NCBI RefSeq assembly: GCF_963378095.1
Contig: NZ_OY726397.1
Span: 3,906,001 to 3,970,000, forward strand
DNA: 64,000 bases
Source: Mycolicibacterium sp. MU0053
GTDB lineage: Bacteria; Actinomycetota; Actinomycetes; Mycobacteriales; Mycobacteriaceae
Direction: 5' to 3'
Position numbers and translations under genes: made by a program. Positions 46,274-56,008 of the stretch are shown piece by piece. The notes beneath the pieces are model-generated. The model was not told where the DNA came from. It saw nothing but the letters and a program-made list of their open reading frames with translations, and did no database searches. The first letter of the stretch is position 1. Each line of letters opens with the position of its first letter.

Positions 46274-47640
46274 CGATCCTCCGGTTCCTCGCGGCCGCGA
46301 CGCTGCTGGCCGTCGGGGTCGGGGTGGCACCGCCGGCCCACGCCCTGGACCGCCCGGTGATCGACGGCAGCCGATTGCCCGCCCCGGCCGCCCCGGCACC
46401 GCCGACCGCCACCCGCCAACGCCAGACGTGCGCGGTCCCGCCGGACCACCGCGGCCCCGCCACGGCGGCGAACGCGGTGGCGATGCTCGGTCTCGATGCG
46501 GCGTGGAACATCACCCGCGGGCAGGGGCAGCGCGTGGCCGTCATCGACACCGGCGTCGCCCGGCATCCACGGCTCGCGCGACTGGAGGGTGCCGGCGACT
46601 ACGTCGGCGCCGGAGACGGCACCCAGGACTGCGACGGCCACGGCACCATCGTTGCCGGAATCATCGCCGCGGCACCCGATTCCGCCGACGGCGTCGGATT
46701 CGCCGGCATCGCACCGGAAGCCACCGTGCTCAGCATCCGCCAGTCCAGCACCAAGTTCGGCCCCGCCCACGATGCGACGGCGGTCGGCTTCGGTGACGTC
46801 GAGACCCTCGCGATGGCGGTGCGCACCGCGGCCGATCAGGGCGCGACGGTCATCAACATCTCCTCGGTGGCCTGCCGAACCGGCTCGCTCGAGGACCGGG
46901 CATTGGGCGCCGCGCTGGCCTACGCGGTCGACGTCAAGGATGCGGTCGTGGTGACCGCCGCCGGCAACATCGGCGGCGCCGCCCAGTGCCCCCCGCAGCC
47001 GGCGGACGGCGCCGCGCGGTGGGACAGCGCCACCGTCGCGGTGAGCCCGGCCTGGTACGACGACTACGTGCTGACGGTCGGTTCGGTCGACGCGGACGGC
47101 GCCGCGTCCGCGTTCACGCTGGCCGGCCCGTGGGTCGATGTGGGCGCCCCGGGCGAGCACCTGATCTCGCTGAACCCGGCCGGCGGCGGGGTGACCGCCA
47201 CGCTGCCCACGCCGGACGGCGACCGCCCCCTCTCGGGCACCAGCTACGCCGCTCCGGTGGTGTCCGGGCTGGCGGCGCTGATCCGGTCCCGGTTCCCGGA
47301 ACTGCGCGCCCGGCAGGTCATGCATCGCATCGAGGCCAGTGCGCAACGCCCGGGCCACGGCTGGGATCCGGCGATCGGCAACGGCGTGATCGACCCGCTA
47401 CGGGCCCTTGACGGTGAACCGATCACCGCGGCGCCGAGCGCCGAGGCGCTGGGTCGCCCGATCGAACCGGAGCGCCGCTCCGGCCGCGACCCCGATGCGC
47501 GGACCGCGGCCCTGCTGGGCGCGGGCGGGTGCGCGGTGGTGCTGCTCGCCGCATCAACGCTGCCCGGTCGGCGTCGCGGCAGTCACGACGTCGTGGGCCA
47601 CCAACGCGGCCGCCCGACTCAGGGTCGGGCCCGCCGGTAA
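46270..47640 (+). CDS. mycP4: ESX-4 mycosin protease MycP4
   Basis: This 456-aa subtilisin-like serine protease caps the periplasmic side of the ESX-4 channel. A signal peptide (about 1-26, ending AHA) is followed by the catalytic Asp in VAVIDTGVARHP (about 94), His in CDGHGTIVAGII (about 125) and Ser in LSGTSYAAPVVSG (about 325), with the oxyanion Asn in TAAGNIGG. A C-terminal transmembrane helix (about 415-433, TAALLGAGGCAVVLLAAS) anchors it. The ATG overlaps the eccD4 stop by 4 nt. Its final 87 bases run antisense to the end of eccB4. Confidence 0.94.
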   Translation: MTILRFLAAATLLAVGVGVAPPAHALDRPVIDGSRLPAPAAPAPPTATRQRQTCAVPPDHRGPATAANAVAMLGLDAAWNITRGQGQRVAVIDTGVARHPRLARLEGAGDYVGAGDGTQDCDGHGTIVAGIIAAAPDSADGVGFAGIAPEATVLSIRQSSTKFGPAHDATAVGFGDVETLAMAVRTAADQGATVINISSVACRTGSLEDRALGAALAYAVDVKDAVVVTAAGNIGGAAQCPPQPADGAARWDSATVAVSPAWYDDYVLTVGSVDADGAASAFTLAGPWVDVGAPGEHLISLNPAGGGVTATLPTPDGDRPLSGTSYAAPVVSGLAALIRSRFPELRARQVMHRIEASAQRPGHGWDPAIGNGVIDPLRALDGEPITAAPSAEALGRPIEPERRSGRDPDARTAALLGAGGCAVVLLAASTLPGRRRGSHDVVGHQRGRPTQGRARR

Positions 47641-48966
47641 CGCGGTGACCAGCTGCCACGGCGCCGGCAGCGCCGCTGCCGGCAGACCGAGCAGCCCGGC
47701 GGTGTCCGCGTCCTCGACCGCGAACCGGACGCCGGTCTCGGTCACCACCACCGCGGACCGCGGGCCCCGTTCGGGCCGCACGTACAGGCTGCGGCCCGGT
47801 GGCAGCACCACCTCGTCCACGGCCGGACCGGTGCCGTCGGCCTGCGCCAACCGCACGCCGCCCGGACCCGCGGCGGTCCCGGCCCGCAGCGTCACCGGTT
47901 GCCCGGGCAGCCAGGTCGCGCAGACCACCGCGGCGTGGTCGCGGCGCGGCAGGTCGACACGATCGGGATAGGTCGAGACCGCCAACGCGCCGAGGGTGGG
48001 CACCGCGCGCACGGCCGCGGGCGCGACGTCGGCCATGTCGCGGCCGACACCGCCGAACCTGATCAGGTCCGCCGCGACCGCGCCGATCCGCTGCAGCCCA
48101 CCGGTGAGCACCACGAAATGCTCGGTGTCGTCGGCCCTTTCGATCCGGATGACGTCACCGACCATGGTCCCCGGCAAACCCTCCGGCCCCGGGTTGCCGA
48201 GGTCGGGGACGCGCGGGACGGTCAGCGGTGCCACCTCGGGCACCGCGCCCAGCAGCGCCGCCGAGACCGGGATGGGGGTCACGCCCTCGAGGCGCAGCGC
48301 CCGCACCACTGCCGGATCCTGGTCGTCGAGGGCCGCGCGTTTGCCGTCGTACAGCAGATGGGTGGTGCCGCTGGGGCCGCGGACCAGGATCGCGGCCGCA
48401 CCCGTCAGCACCGCGGTGCCATCCTGCGGCACCACTCCGGCCAGCACGGTGGTCTGGACGCCGTCGCAGACCGTCCAACTGGACTCGGCCTCGGTCAACG
48501 GTGCACCGATGCGTTCGGGTGCCCCCGGGATGCCGACCAGCGGACCGCGTCCGGCGGCGTCGATGGCCGCCGGGGCCACCGCTCGGGGATGCTCCGCCCG
48601 GCCCGCGGCCAGCCGCGCCGAGGTGAGGTTGAGCGCCGGGTGCAGGACCGCATCGATGCGCACATACAGCGCCCCGGTGTCGCGGTCCAGCACGATGGGC
48701 GCATCACCGAGGTGCGCCGGCGGCCGCAGCAGGCTCAACACCAGGGCCCCGGCGGACAACAGCGCCGCGACCGCCGCCCCGACCAACATCCAGAACGGCG
48801 GGGTACGGGCCGAGTCCGGGCCGCCGCGCGGGTCTGCGTGCACCAGGGCCCGTTCCCGCCGGCGGGCCAGATAACGCCGCGCGCCGGCCTGCAGCGGGCT
48901 GCCGGGTGGGCCGATCACCGCCTCACCGTAGGTGCGCCGCGGGGCGGCCGGTGTGCAGCGATCCAC
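47554..48966 (-). CDS. eccB4: ESX-4 core component EccB4
   Basis: This 470-aa protein, equal in length to M. tuberculosis EccB4, has a short cytoplasmic N-terminus with ARRYLARRRERALVH, one transmembrane helix (about 57-80, FWMLVGAAVAALLSAGALVLSLL) and a large periplasmic region of repeated EccB modules (LYVRIDAVLHPALNLTSARL is the family signature after the helix). It is part of the EccB-C-D ring. No eccE is present, as expected for ESX-4. It starts 4 bases after the polyprenyl synthase stop, so it is probably the third gene of that leftward operon. The start codon is not certain; a GTG at 48918 is possible. Confidence 0.93.
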   Translation of the reverse strand: MDRCTPAAPRRTYGEAVIGPPGSPLQAGARRYLARRRERALVHADPRGGPDSARTPPFWMLVGAAVAALLSAGALVLSLLRPPAHLGDAPIVLDRDTGALYVRIDAVLHPALNLTSARLAAGRAEHPRAVAPAAIDAAGRGPLVGIPGAPERIGAPLTEAESSWTVCDGVQTTVLAGVVPQDGTAVLTGAAAILVRGPSGTTHLLYDGKRAALDDQDPAVVRALRLEGVTPIPVSAALLGAVPEVAPLTVPRVPDLGNPGPEGLPGTMVGDVIRIERADDTEHFVVLTGGLQRIGAVAADLIRFGGVGRDMADVAPAAVRAVPTLGALAVSTYPDRVDLPRRDHAAVVCATWLPGQPVTLRAGTAAGPGGVRLAQADGTGPAVDEVVLPPGRSLYVRPERGPRSAVVVTETGVRFAVEDADTAGLLGLPAAALPAPWQLVTALPAGPTLSRAAALVAHDVVTAATPTGQR

Positions 48967-48970
48967 AGGC

Positions 48971-50026
48971 TCAGCGCCACCGCGCCCACACGTAGGGCAC
49001 CAGTGCGCGCAGGAACTCCAGGTCGGGTCCCGGCTGCGCGTCGGCGAAGGCGGCCTCGAAGTAATCCTCGGCCACCAGCAGGATGCCCTCGGCGTACTCG
49101 CGGGTGTACTGGATGCTGCCGTAGTCGTCCAGCAACGCGCGGATGGTGCGCACCACTTCCTCGGAACGCTGCGCGCGGTCGCGCCGCAGGTAGTCGCGGA
49201 CGAAGTCGGCGTCGGCGCCCCGGGCGGTCGCGATCAGATGAACCAGGGCCAACGTGCGCTTGCCCTCGTAGAGGTCGCCCAGGATCTCCTTGCCGTAGGC
49301 GTGTTCATCCCCGATCAGATTCAGCAGGTCATCGCGGATCTGAAAGGCCGCCCCGAAGTGGAACCCGAACCGGATCAGCGGCGCCAGGTCGGCGGTGCCG
49401 CCGGAGCCGATCAACGCCCCCACCCGCAGCGGGTAGATGGTGGTGTACCAACACGTCTTGTGCATGATCAGCTCGAGGTAGTCCGCCGGCAGCAGATCGG
49501 CCGTATTGTCGCGCTGCCAGCCGATTTCGGTGGCCTGGCCCTCGAGCGTGCGCATCGCCATGAGGTCGAACTCGGCCAGCACCCGGTCGGCGAGATCCCG
49601 GTCGAGGTGCCGAGTCGCCTTGCGCAACACCTGGCTGGCCACGATCGCCAGCCCGTCGCCGGCGTTCAGCGCGGCCGCCATCCCGTGGCTGGCGGCCAGG
49701 GTGGGCCGCCCGCGTCGCATCTCACTGCCGTCGGCGATGTCGTCGTGCACCAGGAAGGCGTTGTGCAGCAGCTCAATCGCCACGGCGACACCGAGCAGGG
49801 ACGCCTCCGATCCAGCGCCGAACGCGCGTCCGGCGGACAGGCACAGCGCCGGCCGCAGGGCCTTGCCCGGCCGCGCCGGGTACTCGCGCATCGGCGCGTA
49901 CAGCCAACGCACAGGTTCGCCGTCCGGCATGGCGTCGAGCATGGCGCGGCGCACCTGTCGACCCACCGCCCGCAGTTGATCCTCGACGGCAGCCACCAGC
50001 TCGGGACGGTCGTCGATGCTGGTCAT
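48971..50026 (-). CDS. Polyprenyl diphosphate synthase (IdsA/GGPP synthase type)
   Basis: This 351-aa enzyme condenses IPP with an allylic diphosphate to make a C15-C25 prenyl diphosphate. The first aspartate-rich motif is VHDDIADGSEMRRGRPT (DDxxD at about 88-92) and the second is FQIRDDLLNLIGD (about 225). GKALRPALCLSAGRA holds the diphosphate-binding Lys/Arg. Product length cannot be read safely; small residues before the first motif (LLHNAFLV) would suit geranylgeranyl diphosphate. The ATG at 50026 overlaps the preceding gene's stop by 4 nt, and eccB4 follows 4 bases downstream. The divergent flavoprotein at 56008 could use an isoprenoid made here. Confidence 0.92.
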   Translation of the reverse strand: MTSIDDRPELVAAVEDQLRAVGRQVRRAMLDAMPDGEPVRWLYAPMREYPARPGKALRPALCLSAGRAFGAGSEASLLGVAVAIELLHNAFLVHDDIADGSEMRRGRPTLAASHGMAAALNAGDGLAIVASQVLRKATRHLDRDLADRVLAEFDLMAMRTLEGQATEIGWQRDNTADLLPADYLELIMHKTCWYTTIYPLRVGALIGSGGTADLAPLIRFGFHFGAAFQIRDDLLNLIGDEHAYGKEILGDLYEGKRTLALVHLIATARGADADFVRDYLRRDRAQRSEEVVRTIRALLDDYGSIQYTREYAEGILLVAEDYFEAAFADAQPGPDLEFLRALVPYVWARWR

Positions 50027-50730
50027 GCGCGGTGGCCGCCGACCTGTACCGCCAGCGGCAGCCACAGCTGCGGGTGCCGCTGCGCCAGCAGCGTGCCCCG
50101 ATAGCAGCCCGGCGGCACGCCGTCGGCCACCCGCACGGTGACGTCGACGCCCCGGCTCGAGCGGGCCGGCACCGGTATCACCCGCGGGTCGATCGACACC
50201 GCGGCCGCCTCGATGGTGCCGCCGTCGGCCGCGAGGAGGTCACTGCACCGCAGCGTCACCTCCCCCAGGTCGGATCTGCCCAGATTGTGCAGCCACACCT
50301 CGGCGGTCGCCACCCCGGGCGCCGGGACTTCCAGTGCGATGCGACCGGAGGGCGTCGCGGTGGTGAAATCCAGTGCTGCGCCATTGGATTCGCTCGATTC
50401 TGGCGACGATCTGCCGGCTGAGCCGCCCAGCATCTGCGCCATCATCGACATCCACGACCGCAGCAGGGGCTCGATATCGGTAGCGCCGAAGATGTCCGCG
50501 CGTCGGTCCTGAGCCCGCTGCCGGTCGGAGTCCGCACCCGAGGGATCGGGGCTCTTTCCCGCGCCGTCCAGTCCGGTGGCGGCAACGCGGATGAACCTGT
50601 CCACCAAATGGCTCGCGGCCCGCAATCCCTCGGCCTGAATGCCGGTCAGGGCGCGCATGTTTGCCGCCGGATCGAATACCGAAGCCCACGGAAGATCACC
50701 GTTCGACGCGGCATCGCTTCCGGTTTCCAC
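50023..50730 (-). CDS. Protein of unknown function with a C-terminal beta-sandwich-like domain
   Basis: This 235-aa protein has an N-terminal helical region (PWASVFDPAANMRALTGIQA, AASHLVDRFIRVAA), a charged linker, and a C-terminal part (about 125-232) with regular strands (GRIALEVPAP, TAEVWLHNLGRSDLGEVTL, GVDVTVRVADGVPPGCYRGTL, WLPLAVQV) like an immunoglobulin-type domain. There is no signal peptide. The GTG at 50730 has an AAGGAG site 7 nt upstream and is preferred to the ATG at 50760. It overlaps the polyprenyl synthase gene by 4 nt, so both are made together. I do not recognise the family. Confidence 0.72.
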   Translation of the reverse strand: METGSDAASNGDLPWASVFDPAANMRALTGIQAEGLRAASHLVDRFIRVAATGLDGAGKSPDPSGADSDRQRAQDRRADIFGATDIEPLLRSWMSMMAQMLGGSAGRSSPESSESNGAALDFTTATPSGRIALEVPAPGVATAEVWLHNLGRSDLGEVTLRCSDLLAADGGTIEAAAVSIDPRVIPVPARSSRGVDVTVRVADGVPPGCYRGTLLAQRHPQLWLPLAVQVGGHRA

Positions 50731-50811
50731 GGGCCTACTCCTTCGAATTCCAACCCGCATTCGGGGCCGCGTGACGGTATGCTAACTGCGCTACGGGTCC
50801 GGGGAGGGGCA

Positions 50812-52815
50812 ATGGCTGCGTTGCGTTCGCTGCTTGAGGTTTACGGGGCGTTAGACGCTGCGGTGATTCATGCCACCGATGCCGCGGTCGGAAGTACCGT
50901 CGATGAGTTCCTGCCGGGGGCCTCGGCGAACACCGGCTGGTATCGCGAATTGGAAACTCTGTTCTTCGGGCCAAACGCCAAACTCGAGCCCAGCTTCTCC
51001 GATGCCGTCGAGGACATCGAGCGGGAGGTGCTGGCCGACAAACCGCTGTCCGCCGGGGAGAAGTCCCGGCTGCTGTATGCCACGACGGCGATCAGCCGGG
51101 TGCGCCAGGACGCCGGGAGTTCGCCCGCGGCGCCCACCTTGACCGCCACGCTCGGCGACGACGCCTTCGAGAATTCCCTGGCCAAGGCACTGGCGCTGGT
51201 CAGCCCGGGCGATCCGGCCGGGTCACAGAAGCGGGGTTATCAGCACCGCCGCGATGCGCTGCTCGACGACTGCCACCAGCCCGACAGCATCGTGCAGCAG
51301 TTCCTCGCCGACCTACCGTTCCGGATGTCTCAACGCGCCCAGTTCTACGGTTTTCGCGAGTATGCCGTCGCCCAGCTGCGGCTCGACCCGGCGATCCTGG
51401 ACATCCCGGTGTGCCACGCCGCGGTGATCGATGTCTGTGGCACGGAAGCCGTTGTGGTGGATACCGAATGCAGCACCACGCTGGTATCGCTGGAGGACTT
51501 GAAGAAGATCGTCAACCCGTTCAACTGGCATCACAACTACAACGACTTCTTCTGCAGCATGGACGCCATCGGCGCACCGGAACGCCCCGACGGCTGGCGC
51601 CGGGTGCTCGAAGGGGTTGGCCTGTGCAAGGTCACGAACTGCGTCACGTTGAAGACCGCGCTCAAGTACCACCTCTCGGTCAGCGATGAGAACGAGCTGA
51701 TCCCTTGGGCCCGACTCGATTACGATTTGGACGACCCCTGCCCGGGCCGGGGCGGCGACGGCCGGGTGACCGTCGACCGCGGCTACATCAACATGTGGGC
51801 GCACAACGACGCGAACAACGCGGCCCACCAGGGGGTGGCCATCCGGACCCGCAAGGTCGTGCACATCACCGACGTGTCGCCGTATGCCCAGGCCAGGCTG
51901 GTGTGTATCACCGGCTACGGCACCGCATCCGGTGATTTTCTGATCGGCGCGGCCCAGGACCCGGACAAGCAGTGCGAGGGATTCGACTACTACGACACCG
52001 GCGTACCGGTCCCCGCGACACCGACACCGGATCCGGCCGCGGCCACGGTCGCCTCGGACGGCACCCCGCGTCCCGCCGACCACGCGGTGACCACCGCGGT
52101 CAAACTGTGGACCGATGCCGCGGCGACCATCAGTAACAGCTATTCCAAGCTCGCGGGCAAATGGTCGGCCGGCCAGCTGAGCCTGAACGATGTCACCGAG
52201 CACTACCGGGGCGTCACCGAACAATTGGTAACCAAGCCGCTGGCATACCTCGACACCGTCAGCCGGCCACGCTACCCGGCCCCGGTCGCGGAACGCCCGT
52301 CCGACGACGGCTCCGGGAACGCGGTATTGGTGCACCAGGAAGCCACCGCGAGGGCGCTGTGGGATCAGCTCCGGATCATCATCGACAACGCCGCGGCCGA
52401 GGACAAGGCCGGAACGTGGGGGGTCAACGGTTGGATCCGGACCATCCACGACCTCATCGACCTGCAGATACGTACCGCGGCGAGTTATCTGAAGGCCGCC
52501 GCGTCCGGACCCTGGTTCGGCGCCGTCGCCGTCGGCACCCCGTGGCCGTCGGAGCGGGTCTACGTCAAACCCGAGAGCTACCCGCGCCGCCCCAGCGCCG
52601 AGGGGTTCAGCCGGGTCGGGCTGTGCAACGACACCGTCGAGGACACCCTGATCGGTTTCCGGCCGGCGGTGCTGCCGGCCAACGCCGACCACTTCGTGGT
52701 CTTTCTCAAGGACGAATGCCGGATCGGCTCCAACTATCGGGGCACCGTCCGGTTGTCGAGATGCGACGGGGTGGCGGGCGAACCCACGGCGCAACGCGTC
52801 ACCGTCGGACTGTGA
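50812..52815 (+). CDS. 667-aa protein of unknown function
   Basis: This soluble protein has no signal peptide or membrane helix. The N-terminal third is helical (LRSLLEVYGALDAAVIHATD, FSDAVEDIEREVLADKPLSA). The middle has several Cys and aromatic segments (FNWHHNYNDFFCSMDAIGAP, GVGLCKVTNCVTLKTALKYH, DDPCPGRGGDG), and a Pro/Thr linker near 400 (VPVPATPTPDPAAA) leads to a helical region and a C-terminal beta-rich part (VGLCNDTVEDTLIGFRPAVL, DHFVVFLKDECRIG). I recognise no family. The ATG at 50812 follows GGGGAGG, and a TATGCT -10 box lies at 50778-50783. It precedes the cyclase/ATPase gene by 7 bases and starts the rightward operon. Confidence 0.75.
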   Translation: MAALRSLLEVYGALDAAVIHATDAAVGSTVDEFLPGASANTGWYRELETLFFGPNAKLEPSFSDAVEDIEREVLADKPLSAGEKSRLLYATTAISRVRQDAGSSPAAPTLTATLGDDAFENSLAKALALVSPGDPAGSQKRGYQHRRDALLDDCHQPDSIVQQFLADLPFRMSQRAQFYGFREYAVAQLRLDPAILDIPVCHAAVIDVCGTEAVVVDTECSTTLVSLEDLKKIVNPFNWHHNYNDFFCSMDAIGAPERPDGWRRVLEGVGLCKVTNCVTLKTALKYHLSVSDENELIPWARLDYDLDDPCPGRGGDGRVTVDRGYINMWAHNDANNAAHQGVAIRTRKVVHITDVSPYAQARLVCITGYGTASGDFLIGAAQDPDKQCEGFDYYDTGVPVPATPTPDPAAATVASDGTPRPADHAVTTAVKLWTDAAATISNSYSKLAGKWSAGQLSLNDVTEHYRGVTEQLVTKPLAYLDTVSRPRYPAPVAERPSDDGSGNAVLVHQEATARALWDQLRIIIDNAAAEDKAGTWGVNGWIRTIHDLIDLQIRTAASYLKAAASGPWFGAVAVGTPWPSERVYVKPESYPRRPSAEGFSRVGLCNDTVEDTLIGFRPAVLPANADHFVVFLKDECRIGSNYRGTVRLSRCDGVAGEPTAQRVTVGL

Positions 52816-52822
52816 GCGACGT

Positions 52823-55800
52823 TTGACTCACCGGCCCACCATCGAGGAGCTACTCGACCGCGCGGTCACCGCGATCAACCGTGGCGACCGCGCCACCGCC
52901 GACGCGCTGGCCGGACAGGTGTTGGCGGTGGACCGCAGCAACCCCGACGCCGAAGGACTGCTCGACTCGCCCCGCGACGGCGGCGAAATCCGGCGTCTGA
53001 CAATTCTTTTCGCCGACCTCGTCGACTCGACGGCATTGTCGACACGGATCGAACCCGAGGTCTACCGGACGGTCGTCGGCCACTATCGCGATGAGGTCCT
53101 GCGGATCGTCAACCGGTACGAGGGGCACATCGGCTCGACCAAGGGCGATGGGCTGCTCGCGGTGTTCGGCCACCCGACCGCCCACGAGGACGACGCGAGC
53201 CGCGCCGTGGCGGCCGGCCTGGACATCATCCGGGAAGTCGGGCAGCTCAGCGAAAGAGTCCGCCGCCGTTTCGGTTTCGACATCGCGGTGCGCGTCGGCG
53301 TGCACCGCGGCCTGGTGTATCTCGACGTCGCCCAGGACGACGTGTACGGGTTGGGCGCCAACCTGGCCGCCCGGATGTGCAGCCTCGCCGATCCCGGCGC
53401 CGTGGCCGTGTCCAAGGCCATCGAACAGCTGGTGGGCGACGACTACGAGCTGGCGGAATGCGCGCCGACCCTGGTCAAGGGTGTCGACGAACCCGTCGCG
53501 CACTTTCGGGTGGTCGGCGAACGCGACACCGCCGCCGTCACCCACGGTCCGATCGTCGGCCGCGAAGCCGAGCTCGCACGGCTGCACCAGGCGTGGTCAC
53601 AGGCCCGCGCCGGGGTCCTGGGCACACCGGGCATCGTGCTGAGCGGGGAGGGTGGAATCGGCAAATCCCGGCTGGTCGGCTCGGTGCTGGACCTCGCCGA
53701 GCGCGACGAGGCGGCGGTCGTCAGGTTGTTCGGATCCCCGTTCCACACGCACGTCGGGCTGCGCCCGGTCCGCCGGCTGTTGGAGCGCAACTGCGGGATC
53801 AAACGCGGTTCGGACGCCGCGACCGCGTTGCAGCAGCTCACGGCCGAAATCCTCGACCGCGGTTTGGCTGCCGCGGCGCTGGTTCCGTTGTTGGCGCCGG
53901 TGCTGGGCATCTCGCCGGCCAGCGGCTACCGGCCGAACACCGCGAACGCCACCCGGCTCTACGAGCAGATCGCTGAGGCCGTCCGGGACTATCTGTTGGC
54001 CTGCGCGGGCCCCGGTCCCGGCCTCATCGTGTTCGAGGACCTGCACTGGTACGACGAGGACACCATCGCGGTCCTCGAGGCCTTGCTGCGCGGAAAACAC
54101 GGCCGGGCACTGGTATTGATCACCGACCGCGAGCTGCCGGCGCTGCGCACCAACCCCGAGATCATCGCGCTGAAGCCGCTCGATGACGCCGAAGCCGACG
54201 AACTGATTCGCGCCCTGCATCCCCAGCTCGCGGACCGCGCGCGCAAGCAGGTTCGCAAACGCTGCGACGGTATTCCGCTCTACATCGAAGAGGTGGTGGC
54301 CAAACTCAAGGAGCAATCCACCGATGCCAGCTCCTCGACGCAGGTGCCCGACACCCTCTACGAGGCGCTGATAGCCCGGGTGCGATCCAGTGAGCGCTCC
54401 AAGCTGGTGGTCGAGGCCGCGGCCCTCACCGGCGGGTTGATCGACCGCCGACTGCTGCGCTCGGTGGTCGAGATGGATCAGCAGGAAGTCGATGCGATTC
54501 TCGACGAGTTGACCCGGGGCCGGGTGCTGCAGCCGGTGAGCAAGAACCACTGGCGTTTTCACCACGAGCTGCTGCGCGAGGTGGCCGCCGAGCTGTCCCC
54601 GCCCAGCGTTCAGCGCCGGCTGCACATCCGGATCGCCGACGCGCTGGCGGCCGGAGCTCCCGACGGCACCCCCGAATGGCCGCTCATCGCACACCACTAT
54701 GAGAAGGCCGAGAAGTACGACGATGCCGCCTCGGCCTACCGCGAGGCCGCCGCCAACGCCCGGCAGCGTGGAGCGCTCGTCGAATCGCAAAGCCACCTCG
54801 CCCGCGCGCTGGACAACGTCGAACGGCTTCCGGCCGGCCACACCCGCGACGAACACGAGGTCGACATCCGGCTCGAACGCGCCTTCCTGGCCTCGGCGGC
54901 CGGCGGCCACGCCAGCGCCGCGGCGGCCGCGGAGTTCGAGCGGTGCCTGCTGCTGGTCAGCGACCGGCCGGGCGTGGCGCTGTACGCCACCTTCACCGGA
55001 CTGTGGAGCTATTACGCGACCCGGGGGGATCTGCGCCGCGCGGCCCAGTTGGTGGAGGCGTTGCGGTCGCGGCTGTCGGGCATGCCGGACTGGTACCGGG
55101 CCGCCACCGACGCGGCGGCCGGGTCGTTGCAGGTCTTTCGCGGCGAATTCAACTCGGCGCGCGCCACTTTGGAGGCCGCCGCACTGGCTCTGGAAAGCCT
55201 GGATTCGGCGGAGATCGAAGGGGCCTGGTTCGCGCCCAACGATCCGGTCGCCGCGACGTACACCTTCGTCGGGTTGACCCGCTTCCTTCAGGGCGACCTC
55301 GCCGGCGCCGAGGAGTCCTTCGCCAAGGGCCGGCGGCGCTGCCAGACCCTGTCGTTCCCGCACGGGCCGTTCACGCTGTGCTACGGGCACACCATCGAAT
55401 CGTTGATCCGCACCGAGGCGGGCCAAACCGATCGCGCGGCCGGACTTCTCGGCGAGGTGGCGACCATCGGGCAACAGTCCGGATTCGACGAGTGGGTGAT
55501 GATCGCGGCCAGCGCCACCGCGACCACGAATTCGCGGGGATCGGACGTCGGCGCCGACCGCGCTGCCGCGGACCAGGAGGCGCACATCCAGGCCCTCACG
55601 ACGGTCGTGGAGACCTGGCGGGAAGCGGACCTGAAATCCTTTCTGTGCTGGTATGACGCGGCACTGGCCCAGGCGTTGTTGGTGGCCGGCCGCAAGGACG
55701 CCGCGCGGATGCGCATCGACGTGGCCCTGCAGATGGCGGACCAGACCGATTGGCACATCTACGACGCCGAACTGCTGCGGATCCGCGCCCTGACCCACGA

Positions 55801-56008
55801 CGCGCCGGAGGCCCGTGCGGCCGACCTGCGCGCGGCCGTCGAGATCGCGCGCAATCAGGGCGCTTTGGTGTTCGAGCTGCGTGCGGTGGCCGACATGTTC
55901 AGGTTCGACGGGGAGCAGCACCGTGCCGAGTTGCTGACGGTGCTCGGCCGCTTCCCCGCGGATCAGGACTGGCCCGACCTCGCCCGGCTGCGCGCCCTCG
56001 TCGGTTGA
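52823..56008 (+). CDS. Class III nucleotide cyclase fused to a STAND-type ATPase and TPR repeats
   Basis: This 1061-aa signalling protein has a short N-terminal repeat (about 5-50), a class III cyclase domain (about 54-220), an AAA/STAND NTPase domain and a long TPR-like helical C-terminus (about 600-1061). The cyclase has metal-binding Asp in LFADLVDSTAL, Lys/Asp in GSTKGDGLLAVFG and Asn/Arg in LGANLAARMCS, so it looks catalytically competent. The NTPase has Walker A LSGEGGIGKSRLVG (about 272-285) and Walker B LIVFEDLHWYDED. The TTG at 52823 is the only start I see near the previous stop; the ribosome-binding site is poor. It overlaps the flavoprotein start by one base (TGATG). Confidence 0.87.
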   Translation: MTHRPTIEELLDRAVTAINRGDRATADALAGQVLAVDRSNPDAEGLLDSPRDGGEIRRLTILFADLVDSTALSTRIEPEVYRTVVGHYRDEVLRIVNRYEGHIGSTKGDGLLAVFGHPTAHEDDASRAVAAGLDIIREVGQLSERVRRRFGFDIAVRVGVHRGLVYLDVAQDDVYGLGANLAARMCSLADPGAVAVSKAIEQLVGDDYELAECAPTLVKGVDEPVAHFRVVGERDTAAVTHGPIVGREAELARLHQAWSQARAGVLGTPGIVLSGEGGIGKSRLVGSVLDLAERDEAAVVRLFGSPFHTHVGLRPVRRLLERNCGIKRGSDAATALQQLTAEILDRGLAAAALVPLLAPVLGISPASGYRPNTANATRLYEQIAEAVRDYLLACAGPGPGLIVFEDLHWYDEDTIAVLEALLRGKHGRALVLITDRELPALRTNPEIIALKPLDDAEADELIRALHPQLADRARKQVRKRCDGIPLYIEEVVAKLKEQSTDASSSTQVPDTLYEALIARVRSSERSKLVVEAAALTGGLIDRRLLRSVVEMDQQEVDAILDELTRGRVLQPVSKNHWRFHHELLREVAAELSPPSVQRRLHIRIADALAAGAPDGTPEWPLIAHHYEKAEKYDDAASAYREAAANARQRGALVESQSHLARALDNVERLPAGHTRDEHEVDIRLERAFLASAAGGHASAAAAAEFERCLLLVSDRPGVALYATFTGLWSYYATRGDLRRAAQLVEALRSRLSGMPDWYRAATDAAAGSLQVFRGEFNSARATLEAAALALESLDSAEIEGAWFAPNDPVAATYTFVGLTRFLQGDLAGAEESFAKGRRRCQTLSFPHGPFTLCYGHTIESLIRTEAGQTDRAAGLLGEVATIGQQSGFDEWVMIAASATATTNSRGSDVGADRAAADQEAHIQALTTVVETWREADLKSFLCWYDAALAQALLVAGRKDAARMRIDVALQMADQTDWHIYDAELLRIRALTHDAPEARAADLRAAVEIARNQGALVFELRAVADMFRFDGEQHRAELLTVLGRFPADQDWPDLARLRALVG

